A DNA stretch of 64,000 bases. Source: Trypanosoma brucei gambiense DAL972 (Eukaryota > Euglenozoa > Kinetoplastea > Trypanosomatida > Trypanosomatidae). Of this stretch, positions 1-11,141 are shown piece by piece; position 1 is the stretch's first letter, and the number at the start of each line of letters is the position of its first letter. Location: the NCBI RefSeq assembly GCF_000210295.1, contig NC_026743.1, positions 2,976,001-3,040,000 of the forward strand. Direction: 5' to 3'. The notes beneath the pieces were generated by a model. It searched no databases and was not told where the DNA came from. It worked only from the letters and a program-made list of their open reading frames with translations. Made by a program: the position numbers and the translations under genes.

Positions 1-549
1 GCTGCTAAACTACTCTCCCGCAGAGACACTACAAAAACGGTAAGAGACGCTACACAACTCTCGCTTCAGCACCGCGGCGAAATGCTCAAAAAAACAAAAA
101 AACAAAAAACAACAACAACAACAAAAAGAAAAAAGAAAATGATGTGTGCACACTTCTTCAGAAAGGCTCAGGGCGGCGGAATAAAGGGGTTGAGGAAGAG
201 ATGCAAAAAAAAAAGAAGGAGAAAAGAGCCGGTACGATATCAAACTTTAAGAAGCACATCTCCCCTGACTTCCTGCCTGACCCGGTTTGTTCAGCATACA
301 CACACAACACTTCAAAATAAAAAAAAAAGGAGGGGGAGGAGGAGGAGGGGGGGGGGGAGGAAAGCGAAGTACTAATAACGAAGAAAGAAAAAACAAAAAA
401 AAAGGCACGAAGGTAGTGACATGAGGCGCTACTTCCCAACAAATAAGATAGAAAAAAGTTATCCCCATCACGATGAATACAATTCACCAGAAAAGCTGGT
501 GGTACAACACATGATGCCATACGGGTAGAGGCATTACAACACGTGGTGT
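1..549. other. Spacer: 3' UTR side of the first CCCH gene
   Basis: No credible gene. The plus strand is A/G-rich, with A-runs near 90-140 and 370-400 and a G-run near 347-357, so the transcript of the minus-strand CCCH gene would be U/C-rich here. Open frames in this stretch are repetitive Lys/Arg or Phe/Ser/Pro strings made by low-complexity DNA. It probably holds the start of the 3' UTR of the gene ending at 550. The poly(A) site cannot be placed from sequence alone. Confidence 0.6.
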
Positions 550-1974
550 TTACCTCGCGTATGGCCAATTTAAAGGAACAGTGCCATCGTGTCCGGGTAT
601 TTGAGAGTTGTATAACTGCCATACATCCCCCAACGGCTGCGGCCGTGGCTGTTGAATGGTTCCGGTGCAACGTCGCTGCCCTGCGCCAAGAGTTACCACC
701 GTGCTCAAAAACGAGCCATCAAAAACAGGTTGAACCGCCACCGCTTCAGCAGCACCACGGGGGAGGAAAAGTAACGTTCCCACCGCAGCGGGATCATCCA
801 ACTGAGGAGACGGAGCAACGGTAATTGTCCGCGGAGTCGCTGCCTGTTGTGCCATGATGGAGACAAGTTGTGAGAGAAGAGTATTCATTTGATCTTGTGG
901 AACTGTTCTGCCCGTTGTAGCGGAAGCATATCCAGTGCCGCAAACTCCCGCTGTTCTTAATGCGGCAAGTATTTCTTGGGTATTGGTGTCTCCCATTGGC
1001 GGTGTAGTGGCGGAGGGGCTACGTGGCCCTGAAGTTGGCTTCTGAGAGGCTTTTTGTGGGAGACCACATGTTCCATTTAATCCTTGCCGAAGCGCCATTT
1101 GCACAACGGGACTTGGTTCAAAGGAGGGTGAACTAACGTTGGGCACCCACCCGGATCCTCCATCGTGTCGACCTTCTTCTGGTGCTTTCCTCATCCCTGC
1201 GCTATGTTCTTCTTTATTGAAACCGCTGCCGTTATTTCCAACGACACTCTTTTTCCCCTTGATATTGTTGGAGTGCTGAGGAGATATGCATGCTGAGGCA
1301 TTTGGTTCAGCAACAACCTTTGGTGCACGCTTGAAGGCACCTTGTGCGTTTGGGTCAACGCAAACAACATGGATAAAATTGCATCGTTCCCCAGTAAAAC
1401 AGGTTTGGTTCGTTTCAAAGTACTTGCAGCGGATCAGCGGCTCAGCAATGTCATGACGGGCACAAGCTCCGCGCGTGTTAAGAACTTGTTCACTGGGGAT
1501 TAAATTTACGGTAGTCATATCAGCGGAAAGAACCTCCAAAACTTCTCCGGCTGGTAGCCGTTCGTATGTACATTCACTCTCGTGGCGCCATATGTAATTC
1601 ACATGAATGGGATGCGTCTCCAACGTGTTGTAATCAACATCGGCATGAACAAATTTGCAACCGCTACCCATGGTGCATGAACTCGGCTCATATGATTTAT
1701 AATTGCGGCAGGCCACCAACCGGGTAATATTCAACCGTGCTGATGGCATGTGCACTATGAGATGTGAAGGAACCTCATACAAACACTTAAACTCGGCGTC
1801 AAATACTTTTGTTAAATTAGCATTCGCACAGTTCTCGGTGCTGACACTCAACGGAAAATTTGTGCTTCCACACAACTCATTGCTTTGTTTCCATTGTTCC
1901 CAAATTTCATCAATTGCCCACATCGGCAACAACTCGTTGTCCATACTGTCCCCCTCGATAATATCCATCGTCAT
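550..1974 (-). CDS. ZC3H35: CCCH zinc-finger RNA-binding protein (longest copy, no HNPY tail)
   Basis: A 474-aa probable mRNA-binding regulator with two CCCH fingers: C89-C100-C106-H110 (CX10CX5CX3H) and C183-C192-C198-H202 (CX8CX5CX3H). The block between them contains HPIHVNYIWRHE followed by the YERLPAGEVLEV stretch, and it is shared with the three paralogues downstream in this window. The start is the first in-frame ATG; a second ATG lies two codons on. Residues 205-474 are low-complexity, rich in Ser, Pro, Gln and Gly. Unlike its neighbours it ends in NWPYAR rather than YxHNPY, so the MKT1-type tail is absent. In kinetoplastids, where transcription is polycistronic, such proteins control mRNA stability or translation. 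Family and fingers are seen directly; the symbol rests on remembered gene order and is less certain. Confidence 0.85.
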   Translation of the reverse strand: MTMDIIEGDSMDNELLPMWAIDEIWEQWKQSNELCGSTNFPLSVSTENCANANLTKVFDAEFKCLYEVPSHLIVHMPSARLNITRLVACRNYKSYEPSSCTMGSGCKFVHADVDYNTLETHPIHVNYIWRHESECTYERLPAGEVLEVLSADMTTVNLIPSEQVLNTRGACARHDIAEPLIRCKYFETNQTCFTGERCNFIHVVCVDPNAQGAFKRAPKVVAEPNASACISPQHSNNIKGKKSVVGNNGSGFNKEEHSAGMRKAPEEGRHDGGSGWVPNVSSPSFEPSPVVQMALRQGLNGTCGLPQKASQKPTSGPRSPSATTPPMGDTNTQEILAALRTAGVCGTGYASATTGRTVPQDQMNTLLSQLVSIMAQQAATPRTITVAPSPQLDDPAAVGTLLFLPRGAAEAVAVQPVFDGSFLSTVVTLGAGQRRCTGTIQQPRPQPLGDVWQLYNSQIPGHDGTVPLNWPYAR

Positions 1975-2166
1975 CCAGTGGGTCGGGAGGTGTTACAACC
2001 CTTCTTTTTTTCTTTTTTTTTTTTGCCTTCTATGGTAAAACCACACCTTCCCTTCACAATTATTGTTTCCTTTCCCTTCCTTTTTGGTTTACACTATTTT
2101 TCTTCGCTTATTCACTGTAACTTTGGTCACTTTTCACGCCTTCAGTTTGTCTCTCACCTCGTTGAC

Positions 2167-2226
2167 CTTCAACCGCGCAAATGTGAAAAGGGGAAAGGAC
2201 GTCAAAAGAAAAAAAAGAAGGGTGAG
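2167..2226 (-). promoter_or_regulatory. Candidate trans-splice acceptor region for the first CCCH gene
   Basis: On the minus strand, 2186-2226 is a pyrimidine tract (plus-strand purine run at about 2186-2226). The next AG on the minus strand lies at 2168-2167. This gives a 5' UTR of about 190 nt ahead of the ATG at 1974. The layout fits the kinetoplastid spliced-leader acceptor rule of poly-Y followed by the first AG. Prediction only. Confidence 0.35.
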
Positions 2227-2257
2227 GTGAGGTTGAAACATACAAACACAAACACAC

Positions 2258-2279
2258 ATATATATATATATATATATAT
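2258..2279. repeat. (TA)n microsatellite
   Basis: Alternating AT of about 22 bp next to a CA-rich stretch, inside the long CCCH spacer. Confidence 0.9.
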
Positions 2280-2739
2280 TAGTCGAGCTACCGAGGCATT
2301 TATTTTTTGTATTCAGCAGCAAATACTTAAATGCACATTTCCATACTGTGTAACATAACACAAAGTATTATCACATGCATATGCATAAGCAGAAAGACAA
2401 ATAAATACATTTAATTGCCAGCTTGCCATTCGCAAGTTATTTAAGGTTCCTCCTTTTTTTCTTTTTTAGGAGGAGGAGGAGGAGAACATTCCGTTAGTTC
2501 TCATCACACCAATTGCGTCCATAACCGACGTTTAGTCACCGCAAATATGACATTTCCCCCCGTTTCTGCACGTCATTTACTATATATATATATATACAAA
2601 TTATACTATATACATCTACCTGTACAAAATAAAATATAAATGGATAACTAAAAAACAAAAAAGAATAATTATACGGAGAAAAAGAAAGAGAGAGAGAGCG
2701 CGTATGTGAAACATTTATTTGAGATGAAAAGTGACTCAT

Positions 2740-3420
2740 GTCGACTCAATTAAACCATCATGAGAGGGGGGAGGGAAGAAATAATTAAATAAAAAACAAC
2801 AAATCACAGAAACAAAATAATGTAAAAAAAGAAAAAAAAAAGAAAACATTGGAAAAAAAAATGAAGTGTAGGAACAAAAAAAAATGTTGGAAAAAACGAC
2901 GAAATAAACAAAGTACGTAAAAAAAAAATAAGCAAATAAATAAATGGTGTAGAGTTTTTTTTTTGATGAAAATAGGAAGGGATGCTGAAAAAACATACCA
3001 AGAAAAAGAAAAAAAAGGCAAAAAAAAATAATCCCAATAAATAAAATCAAGTAAAGGAAATAGAGAGGGGAATGAAAATAATGAAAAAAGATCCAAACGA
3101 CCCACTGAAAAAGAGAAAAGACGAGGGCAAAAGCAAAGGCAAAGGAGGAAGAAGGGGACAGAGACAGTTTCAAAAACTAAAAAAAAAATAAAAAGGGGAG
3201 GAGGGGAATTAGTTGGTGGAGTGGAGTGTAGGAGGAATAAAAAAGAAAAGAAGAATGGAAGGAAGGAAGGAAGGGAAGTAAAGAAAAAAAAGAAGGTAAA
3301 ATAATATAAGTAATATAAATAATATAATTATATACGCACATGTCAAGCAGCTTCAAAAATAAATAAACAAACAAATAAACAGAAAGAAGGGGACAAAAAA
3401 AAGTTTTTTTTTTAAAAATT
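2740..3420. repeat. Long purine-biased block
   Basis: Nearly 700 bp in which the plus strand is mostly A with some G and very few pyrimidines. The transcribed (minus) sense is therefore a U/C-rich tract. It ends in a T10A5 junction at about 3404-3418. It could be a binding platform for pyrimidine-tract proteins or a polyadenylation/splicing signal region. It has no coding potential. Confidence 0.7.
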
Positions 3421-3990
3421 ATGATATAAAGATAAAATGAGTAAGGGGTTCGAGTTATATAAAAATGGTGGAAGCAATCGCAACACGTTGAGGCCCCGAA
3501 TGAACGGAATGAAAATTACCGGCAGTGCTGCTGATTTCACACACACACCACACACGCAAAAAGAAAAAAATAAATAAAAATAAAAATAGACAGACAAACA
3601 ACAGCCACACAAACAAACACTTCCCGTAGATTAGAGAGTATAAAAAGGTACCAACTTATAAATTCCGTGGCCCGTATTCACGTTGAAGGAAAACAAAAAT
3701 ATATATTAATATTATTATTAAGTAATGAAAAATGTGCGGGTGGTAGGTGAAGAGACAATAAATTGGAATAATGAAAACTCACATAATTCTACTCGCTTCC
3801 CACATATTCGCCGCAGAAATACGCGCCTAAAAATACGCGACAGTGAAATCAGGTGTGTCAGTGGTTGCGTTAGTTCGTATTTTTTTTTTCTTTTTTCTTG
3901 TTTTGTCTTATTTTTCTTTTTGTCTTACTTGACTTTTGCTTTGGCATCAAAGAAGGATTGGAAAATTATGTGGGGAGGGGAGAAACGAGG

Positions 3991-4015
3991 ATAATAATAA
4001 TAATAATAATAATAA
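3991..4015. repeat. (ATA)n microsatellite
   Basis: About eight tandem ATA units on the plus strand, within the CCCH spacer. Confidence 0.9.
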
Positions 4016-6347
4016 AGGGAAGGGAGCGACAATGGGAAAAGGTAAACAAGAGGGGAAACTAAGTTAAAGTAATAAAAATATGAAAGTAAAGGGTAAAAAG
4101 TCGACACAACAAAAATGAGAACGTGTGTAAATTAGTGGCTCATTTAAAAACTTAAAGAAAGGAAAAAAAAAGAGTAAAGCAATGTTTATTTGTTCGCTGC
4201 GTATTTATTGACAAGTTGAACGATGCAAAAATAGGAGAGAAATTATGTTGGGGCATAGGGAATAGTTGCTCCGCCTCCCCACCCTCTTTAGAACCATCAG
4301 CATCGTGTTTTGTTCTCTTTGTTTTTTTTCTTTTTTTCATTTTAAAGGTTTCTTGCAAATGTTGCTATAGTATATAATGAAAAGTAATAATCCCACAAAA
4401 ATAAATGCAAACATTTATATATTCATACATTCACACAAAAACACTGCTTTTCGGAGTTGGCGGAGGGATATGAGCATTTTTAAAACCACACGTATGCGTT
4501 AGCGGAAAATGATACGCACAAAATAAAGTTTAAAAGAAAGGAATTGGGTAAAAACAAAAAGAAAAACAGAAACAAAAAAGGAAGGGAAGGGAAGGGGAAA
4601 AAGAAAAGAGAAAAAGGGATGATGCATGCCCGGAGAAACATATAAATGGATATGCAAATATATAAACATACATGCAAGTGTCAGGTCATATAAAAATGCA
4701 AACATATATAAGTGTCAGGTCATATAATGACTTAAACAAACACATATATAAATTTATATACATTCATTTACTTATACATATTTTAAAAAAAAAAAATAAC
4801 AAAAATAGTTTAGGGAGGAGTAAGACAAAGACGATAAGGAAACAAAAAAAAATATTCAAACACAAAGCTCAAGTGTCTCATTATTTCATTTCATTTCATT
4901 TCATTTCTTTTGTTTTTTTTCTTTTTTAAAAAATACCACCTTTTTTTTCTTTCCTTTCCTCCTCTTTTTCTTTACCTTTTTTTTTTTTTTCAAAAATGGG
5001 GTAGTGAAAAGGAGCGTCGAAGGAAATTATATTGATAATAATTAAACACTAAAATGAGAGAAAATAAGTAAATAAACAAAAAAAAAACAATCACAACATG
5101 ATGAGATGAGGTGTACATAAGGGGAAACTCATGTCAGTCGTGTTTTGCCTTGTTTGACCCCGGTCATACGTGTAGAAGTGGAGAAATAAAAATAACGATA
5201 AGAAAAAAAGAAAAGAAAAAGAAACAACACGACACAGAACAAGTAATGTTACGTATATGTTTTTTCTTTTGTTTTCAACACACCAAAACAAAATAAATAA
5301 ATAAAAGAGGGGGGGGTAAGGTTGAAACTAGTTATGCGTATTATCATTCGGAAATGGAAGCGACGAAATGTTTAAAGGAAAATAAGTTAATTAATTAATA
5401 GAAAAATGGAGGGAAATGCGGAAAAGCTCTCGTCATTGGCCTACATTTCATATTTGACCTCGAGGCACGTTATTTTTCTTAGAATTTTTGTGTTATAAAT
5501 GCCGAAACGACAACGCCAATAATTATGGTTGTATAATGTGAAAGGAGTTAAAACCAATCGAAAGAAAAAAGACAGACAAAAATCAGAAAAAAAAAAGAAG
5601 GAGGGAGGGAAGGAGGGAGGGAGAAAAACAAAACAAATATCAGTAATAATTCAACAAATAAAACGCTCCTCAAAAAGTCAAATATGTCTCATGGTCGGTA
5701 CCCTTCTACAACATAAAAAAAAGAAACAATTCCCCACAGTCGTATAGTTCGTGGCTATTTTCTTTGCCTTATATTCAAGTTTCTCCATCTTTTTTTTTTC
5801 CTTTTCACATAAACCACAAATGTATGCACATACACGCCGATGAAGAGCCCTCTTTACCCCCCCCCTCCCTTTTTTAAAAAAAAGAAAATTTAGTTCTTTC
5901 TTCATCCCATGAATTCGCTCAAATAAATAAGTAGAAAGACAAACCAAAAACAAAAAAAAGACAATCCCAATAAAAATAAATAAATAAAATAATCAAAAAA
6001 TATATACTTATTATCTTATATTATTTCCTCCACCCCCTTTTTTTTCCCCCACTGTCTTGTCTCCCCTCTCCACTCCAAAACCCACGCAATGTCCCCCTTT
6101 CCGTTGTCATATTTCCTTCATTAGTTATCCTCTTGCTTCGTATTTCTCTTTCAATTCATACATGCACTCGTATATTTTATTGCACTAACTCATAACCATA
6201 TATATAAAGATATGCTTGTACGTTTGTTTATACGCACATAGGTTATACACAAAGGGGAAGTCAAAAGGCAGAGAGACGAGTAACGAGAAAGAAAGAGAAA
6301 GAGAGAGGAATAGAGAAGGAGAAAATAAAAAGGCACACACATACAAA

Positions 6348-6389
6348 CATATATATATATATATATATAATTATATATACATATATATT
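6348..6389. repeat. Compound (AT)n/(TG)n microsatellite
   Basis: An interrupted AT repeat of about 40 bp followed by a GT-rich stretch. It lies just downstream, in the transcript sense, of the CCCH gene ending at 6443, so it sits at the beginning of that gene's 3' UTR. Confidence 0.85.
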
Positions 6390-6442
6390 TGTGTGCGTGT
6401 GTGTATATGTATGCATTGCTGTATGGATTGAAATATTCATCT

Positions 6443-7393
6443 TTATGACCTGCAGAGAACAGGATAGTAAGGATTATGGCAATATGAAGCGGGCCGTGAG
6501 TTGGTTGCCATGGTGCTCCGTCTGGAGACTGAAGCATCACTGAAGGCTGCAACAAGTGTCGGTCGGCTCTTCACGACGGTACTCGTGCGGACGCGTGCGG
6601 TCACTCGGCATCGTGGAATTACGCTGCAAGTTGCTGGAAGTGGCTCACCAGCGGCATCTACACGAAAAGACAAGGCGGTGTAACCGCCTGCTCCCATGGA
6701 TAACGCTGGCGCCTCACGCTCCGGTGACGAAATGCAGAAGTCGCTTAACATCGGAGTCCCGCTTGCAAACGTACGCGGCATCTTTTGAGAATCCGTGGCA
6801 CTCGCGACTGCAGGGGACCTCGGCGTTGGAGTTACGGCTGCGGTACGGGCGGGTGCCCGTTTAAAGTCACCCACAACAGTCGGGTCAACACAAAGTGTAT
6901 GAATAAAACTGCATCGCTCGCCACGGCTGCACATTCGGTTGGTTGTATAAAGAGGGCAACGCATCAGTGAGTGCGGGAGTGCATTGTGGTGTGCCACTGA
7001 CCCGCGCGTGACGAGGACAAGTTCACTGGAAATAAGTTCATGCTCTTGAGGGTTTTCCTGTGAGCAAACCTCCAAAACTTCTCCAGCTGGTAGCCGTTCG
7101 TACGTGCAATGGTCCTCATGGCGCCATATGTAATTCACATGAATGGGATGCGCCTCCAGCGTGTTGTAATCAACATCGGCATGTACGAAGCGACAACTTT
7201 CCTCCTTTGCGCAGGAGTTTGGAACGCCAGATCTGTAATTGCGGCAAATCACAAGGCGGGAGATATTCAACCGTGCTGGTGGAACATGTAAAACAAAGTG
7301 GGCGGGCACCAGGTAAAGGTACTTGAAGTTGGGATCAAATACCTCCATGACGCCGTTTTGAACGTATTTGGCGCGATTGTCCTGCGATGACAT
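6443..7393 (-). CDS. ZC3H36: CCCH zinc-finger RNA-binding protein with HNPY tail
   Basis: A 316-aa two-finger protein. Finger 1 is C50-C61-C67-H71 (CX10CX5CX3H) and finger 2 is C146-C155-C161-H165 (CX8CX5CX3H). The shared inter-finger block HPIHVNYIWRHE ... YERLPAGEVLEV is present. Residues 304-309 read YCHNPY, close to the C-terminus. In T. brucei this type of motif (H-N-P-Y preceded by an aromatic) mediates binding to MKT1, which recruits PBP1 and poly(A)-binding protein and stabilises mRNAs. The frame stays open upstream to a TTG at 7453, but that stretch is a basic translation of a purine-rich 5' UTR, so I take the ATG at 7393. Likely role: post-transcriptional activator. The symbol rests on remembered gene order. 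Confidence 0.88.
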   Translation of the reverse strand: MSSQDNRAKYVQNGVMEVFDPNFKYLYLVPAHFVLHVPPARLNISRLVICRNYRSGVPNSCAKEESCRFVHADVDYNTLEAHPIHVNYIWRHEDHCTYERLPAGEVLEVCSQENPQEHELISSELVLVTRGSVAHHNALPHSLMRCPLYTTNRMCSRGERCSFIHTLCVDPTVVGDFKRAPARTAAVTPTPRSPAVASATDSQKMPRTFASGTPMLSDFCISSPEREAPALSMGAGGYTALSFRVDAAGEPLPATCSVIPRCRVTARVRTSTVVKSRPTLVAAFSDASVSRRSTMATNSRPASYCHNPYYPVLCRS

Positions 7394-7547
7394 ATTTCCA
7401 CTTCCTTGTCTTTTCTTTTCCTCCCTTTTTTTTCTCCTGCTTTCCTTTTGCAAGCGTTTCCTGTTGTCACGTTCAAACCGTTATCCGCTGTGCGATGCTT
7501 ACTTTGTTTTAACTTTAAGAAACTGAAGATGAGTGTATTCGGCTTAA

Positions 7548-7604
7548 CTTTGATATTTAAACCAAACCAGGTATGCAAAAAATAAAAAAAAGGGGGAAAA
7601 AATA
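7548..7604 (-). promoter_or_regulatory. Candidate trans-splice acceptor region for the second CCCH gene
   Basis: The minus strand has a T/C-rich tract at about 7577-7604, followed by the first AG at 7549-7548. This places a 5' UTR of about 155 nt before the ATG at 7393. Prediction only. Confidence 0.35.
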
Positions 7605-9744
7605 ATAATTGAAATTCATGAATATGCTTCAGAAAGAGAAACAGATACGAAAAGTATGCACACAAACCTTTTTATAGTTTAACTTTCCAGTTTCCCTTTT
7701 CTCCTGGTCTGTTGGATGGGGAGTGCGGTGCCAATGTTAACACACTTCCCTCCCCCTCCCCTCCCTAACAAAAACAAAAAAAAACAAAAAACAAAAACAA
7801 AAAAACAAAAAGACGAGAGGAAGATGGAGAGAGGAAAAAAAGAAAAAGAAAAAGAAAAACGCTGTAAATTCCGTTTTTATTCCTTCTTAACCCTCCTAAT
7901 GTAGAAAAAATAAAATTTAAAGAAAAAATATCCTGAATAAGTAAACGAAAAAGGAAGAGAATGGGGGGAAAAAATAATTAAAAAGCCCCCGGAAAAAATA
8001 AAATAAATAAAATACTCCACTAACGAACGATTTCGCCCTCACAGGCATTTTTTTCTTTTGTTTTTTTTAAAAAAAAACTTTTCCTACCTCTCCTTTGCAC
8101 TTCTCTGTTTTAATAAATCACTTTGGCCTCTTTTTTTTCTTTTTAACACCCTTTCGTTTCGTTTAGTTCGAGCTGTTAAATTAATCCTAAAAAAGAAAAA
8201 AAAAGAAAAAAAATCACGCTCACAAATGTTAAATGTGCTGCCGCAAGTCGAAGAGAAATAAGAAAGAGGAAGTAAAAAAGGGATAAAAAGACAATAAAAT
8301 CCAAAATAAAAAAAATTAAAGGTAAAAAGAGTTTTTCCCCTTCACAAAGTGAACCAACTAAATTAAAAAAAGCTGATAATAATAAAAAAAATAAACTAAG
8401 AGTAGAAAAAAAAGGTTTTCTCCCACATAAATCCATTTAATAATAATAATAACCATCATCATCATCGAAAGAAAAAAGTATAATGAAATAAGTGAAGAAA
8501 AACAATAAATAAAAATAAAAAAGAAAAAAAAGACAAGAAAACAAAACAAAAGGCAAACAAAGAAACGAAATAAAACTAAAAAATTAAGACGACGTGAGTA
8601 TGCTCTGTGCTTGCAGCTTGTGCAACTACACTGTGTGGGATATCCAACACCATATGGTATCTTACATATGGTTTGGTACATATTTTTCACATAAATGTAG
8701 CAGAAACACATTTAAAGCATCATCTTTCTTTTTTTTTGTTATTGTCCCCCTTCTTTCCCTCTTTTCACACACCACCTTCATCTAACGCACATTTTAAATC
8801 CATTTACATGCACATGTATGCATTTAATTCACTTTCATTCGTTAATTCATTCAATTATATACATATATTCATATATGTATATTCTTTTCATTTTCCTATC
8901 TCTCTATCTCTTGCCATTCAGTTTTTAATGTCCATCAGGTACCGGTAACTTTCATAAAATTATAAACAGTTATTGTATGAAGGAAAATCAGAAAGTTTCG
9001 GAGGAGGGGAAATAATAAATGAAAGAGAATTCCCTTTTTCTTTTTTTTTTTCAAAAATGAAAAAAGTGAATTACTTCAATACATAAACTTAAGCTAATCG
9101 AAACAACTGCAGCCACAAAAATCAAAGGAGAGTTTGTCTTTTTTTTAAAAAAAAAAGAAAGTTTGAGGGAAACGAACAAAATAACGAAACAAAAAATTTT
9201 CTCTTCCCAACTTTTATGACGTAACGTAACGACAAATAAGCATAATTTTAAAAGGAAATAAAATGGGACAGGGAGAAAAGGCTGAGTAAGCTCAAATGAT
9301 AAATCACAGTGATATAAAAATCAGTGTATCATCAGGAAAACAATAAAAAAAGACTAAGACAAGGGCGTTAGTACAGGAGTGAAAATAAATCCCGCTGCAT
9401 TCCCATTAAAAAAAAAATGAATAAACAATACATGAGGAGTAAAGAAAAAGGAGGTGAAAAGAAAGATATATATATATATATAATTATTTTTTAAAAAAGA
9501 ACGCACTCCATCGAAAAGAAATGCGGAAAGTGTGGTAAGAAATCGGTACAGGAAGAAAAATAAAATGCACATGGTTGTGGCCAGTGCCCAAGTGATACAA
9601 AATGATTCAAAAAAAAAAAAGAAAGAAAGAAGAGAAACTCAAGACGGATGCGACGTAAGGCCCGTAGGAACTTGAATCCGCTTTTCTCTTCTTCTTCTTT
9701 TCTTTGTGCATTATTTTCTCCTCGCGGAATAAATATGGGTACAA

Positions 9745-9776
9745 ATATATATATATATAGATAGATAGATAGATAC
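9745..9776. repeat. (TA)n plus (GATA)n microsatellite
   Basis: A TA run at about 9745-9758 is followed directly by about four to five GATA units to 9776. Confidence 0.85.
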
Positions 9777-10280
9777 ATATATAAGTAAACGTAAAAACAA
9801 AACAAAACTCAAGGTGAGGTGTCACAGCGCATTAGATCTTACTATATTATTATCATTAATATATTTTTTTTTAAAAAAGGAAATAAAAAAGCATAAATGA
9901 ATTTGGCGTTACGCCCACTCTAAAACGTTTCATAATGAAACAAACGAAATGACGCATAAAAGAAGTCACTCAAACCAACCCAAAACCTTTAAAGGCCCAT
10001 GGCCGCCGATAACATTCGATATCTCGATAGTATTAATTTAACGAACGGTAAACAAACTAAAAAAAAAACACAAACTAAGATAATGTGCGATAAAAAGGGT
10101 TTAAAAGAACATGAATAAGAAAAGATAAACTAATAAGTTTATTATTAACAATATATGAGTGTAAAATAAAGGAAAAGGAACGAAATAGAGAGTAAAAAAA
10201 AAAAAGTGGGGAAAAAGACGCACCTCCCACCGAACAACTCATCACTGGTTACAATTAAACTCAGCGAATATTATCCTCAT

Positions 10281-11141
10281 TTATAACCCGTAAGGATTAT
10301 GTCGGTAGAAACGTGGGCGCCGAGGAGCACTGCCATCAGAAATGGTGTTCACGTCAGATGTGGTGCAATCATCATGTTGATGGCCACTTCCAGAAAGTCC
10401 GAGATGCCCGTTATCGCGACCTGAAGTGGGACTCGTCACATCGCTACTGCCGACGGAAGGAACTCTTTTGTGCACAACCATCGCGAAACCAAGTGGCGTC
10501 CCATCGGGAAATGAACCGGGAGAACTGTCGAGAGGGCTCCCACACGCCGTCTTCACAGCGGATTTATTACCACTGGCGTGATGGCGCCGATGAGAGCGGC
10601 AAAGAACACGATTGGAGCTGAGATCCACTTCAGGGTCGACGGCAACAGCATGAACAAAGTTGCAGGACGCGCCACGATGACATACGCCATTAAAATAGTA
10701 ATGTGCGCAATGAGAAAGTGGTCTTCCCTCCGCAGAGGGCTGTGGAATAACTGCTTGTGTAACAAGAACGAGTCCGCTAGCAATCCTCTCAATTGGTTTT
10801 TTATTATTGGGAAGCAGAACCTCAAGCACATCACCCGATTGACAGCGTTCGTACATACAGCACTGCTCGTGGCGCCATATGTAATTCACATGAATGGGAT
10901 GCGCCTCCAGCGTGCTGTAATCAACATTGGCGTGTAGAAACCTGCAATCGCTACCCGCAAGACATGAGTTCGGGTCGTGAGGTTTATAATGAGTACAAAT
11001 CATTGTGTACGGGTTGCTTGGATGCACATGTGGCATGTGGACCACTGAATGAGAAGGTATCTCGTACATGTACCTGAACTCTATATCAAATACCTCCACA
11101 GTGGTTTTACGGTTTTTTGCCATAGATTTCTTTGAGGGCAT
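10281..11141 (-). CDS. ZC3H37: CCCH zinc-finger RNA-binding protein with HNPY tail (near-duplicate copy 1)
   Basis: A 286-aa protein with finger 1 at C49-C60-C66-H70 and finger 2 at C145-C154-C160-H164, the shared HPIHVNYIWRHE inter-finger block, and a C-terminus YRHNPYGL (YRHNPY at 279-284) matching the MKT1-interaction motif. It is nearly identical to the next copy (15296-16138) from residue 18 to the end, except for a short patch around residues 134-140 and a patch of about 39 residues around 208-247. The first 17 residues and the last two are unrelated between the two copies. The start is a clear ATG. Likely a cytoplasmic mRNA-binding regulator. The symbol rests on remembered gene order. 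Confidence 0.88.
   Translation of the reverse strand: MPSKKSMAKNRKTTVEVFDIEFRYMYEIPSHSVVHMPHVHPSNPYTMICTHYKPHDPNSCLAGSDCRFLHANVDYSTLEAHPIHVNYIWRHEQCCMYERCQSGDVLEVLLPNNKKPIERIASGLVLVTQAVIPQPSAEGRPLSHCAHYYFNGVCHRGASCNFVHAVAVDPEVDLSSNRVLCRSHRRHHASGNKSAVKTACGSPLDSSPGSFPDGTPLGFAMVVHKRVPSVGSSDVTSPTSGRDNGHLGLSGSGHQHDDCTTSDVNTISDGSAPRRPRFYRHNPYGL

Larger units (their letters stand above)
1975..6442. other. Very long low-complexity spacer (3' UTR of the second CCCH gene plus the 5' region of the first)
   Basis: About 4.5 kb with no credible ORF. The plus strand is strongly purine-rich around 2740-3420, so the transcript is pyrimidine-rich there. The spacer contains (TA)n runs at about 2258-2279, 2581-2596 and 6348-6389, (ATA)n at 3991-4015, T-tract/A-tract palindromes near 3404-3418, 4922-4933 and 5870-5883, and several AAAAAATA octamers (UAUUUUUU in the transcript). 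Most of it is probably the 3' UTR of the CCCH gene ending at 6443, which is much longer than typical trypanosome 3' UTRs. Weak open frames here are Phe/Leu/Tyr or Lys strings from the biased composition. Confidence 0.6.
7394..10280. other. Long low-complexity spacer (3' UTR of the third CCCH gene)
   Basis: About 2.9 kb without a credible gene. It contains at least seven plus-strand AAAAAATA octamers between 7577 and 8393 (UAUUUUUU in transcript sense), T/A palindromes at 8061-8077, 9139-9156, 9487-9498 and 9864-9878, and (TA)n and GATA repeats at 9466-9482 and 9745-9776. The part from about 7394 to 7600 should hold the 5' UTR and splice acceptor of the second CCCH gene. The rest is most simply the 3' UTR of the gene ending at 10281. 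Confidence 0.6.

Noticed and set aside
82..375. Open frame of Lys/Thr/Arg repeats on the plus strand
   Set aside because: It arises from A-rich low-complexity DNA, has no conserved motif and overlaps the likely 3' UTR of the CCCH gene.
2736..3173. Open frame rich in Phe, Ser and Tyr on the minus strand
   Set aside because: It is a translation of the purine/pyrimidine-biased block; composition alone explains it.
7394..7453. Upstream extension of the second CCCH gene to a TTG codon
   Set aside because: It is not an ATG and the sequence is a run of Lys/Arg from a purine-rich 5' UTR.
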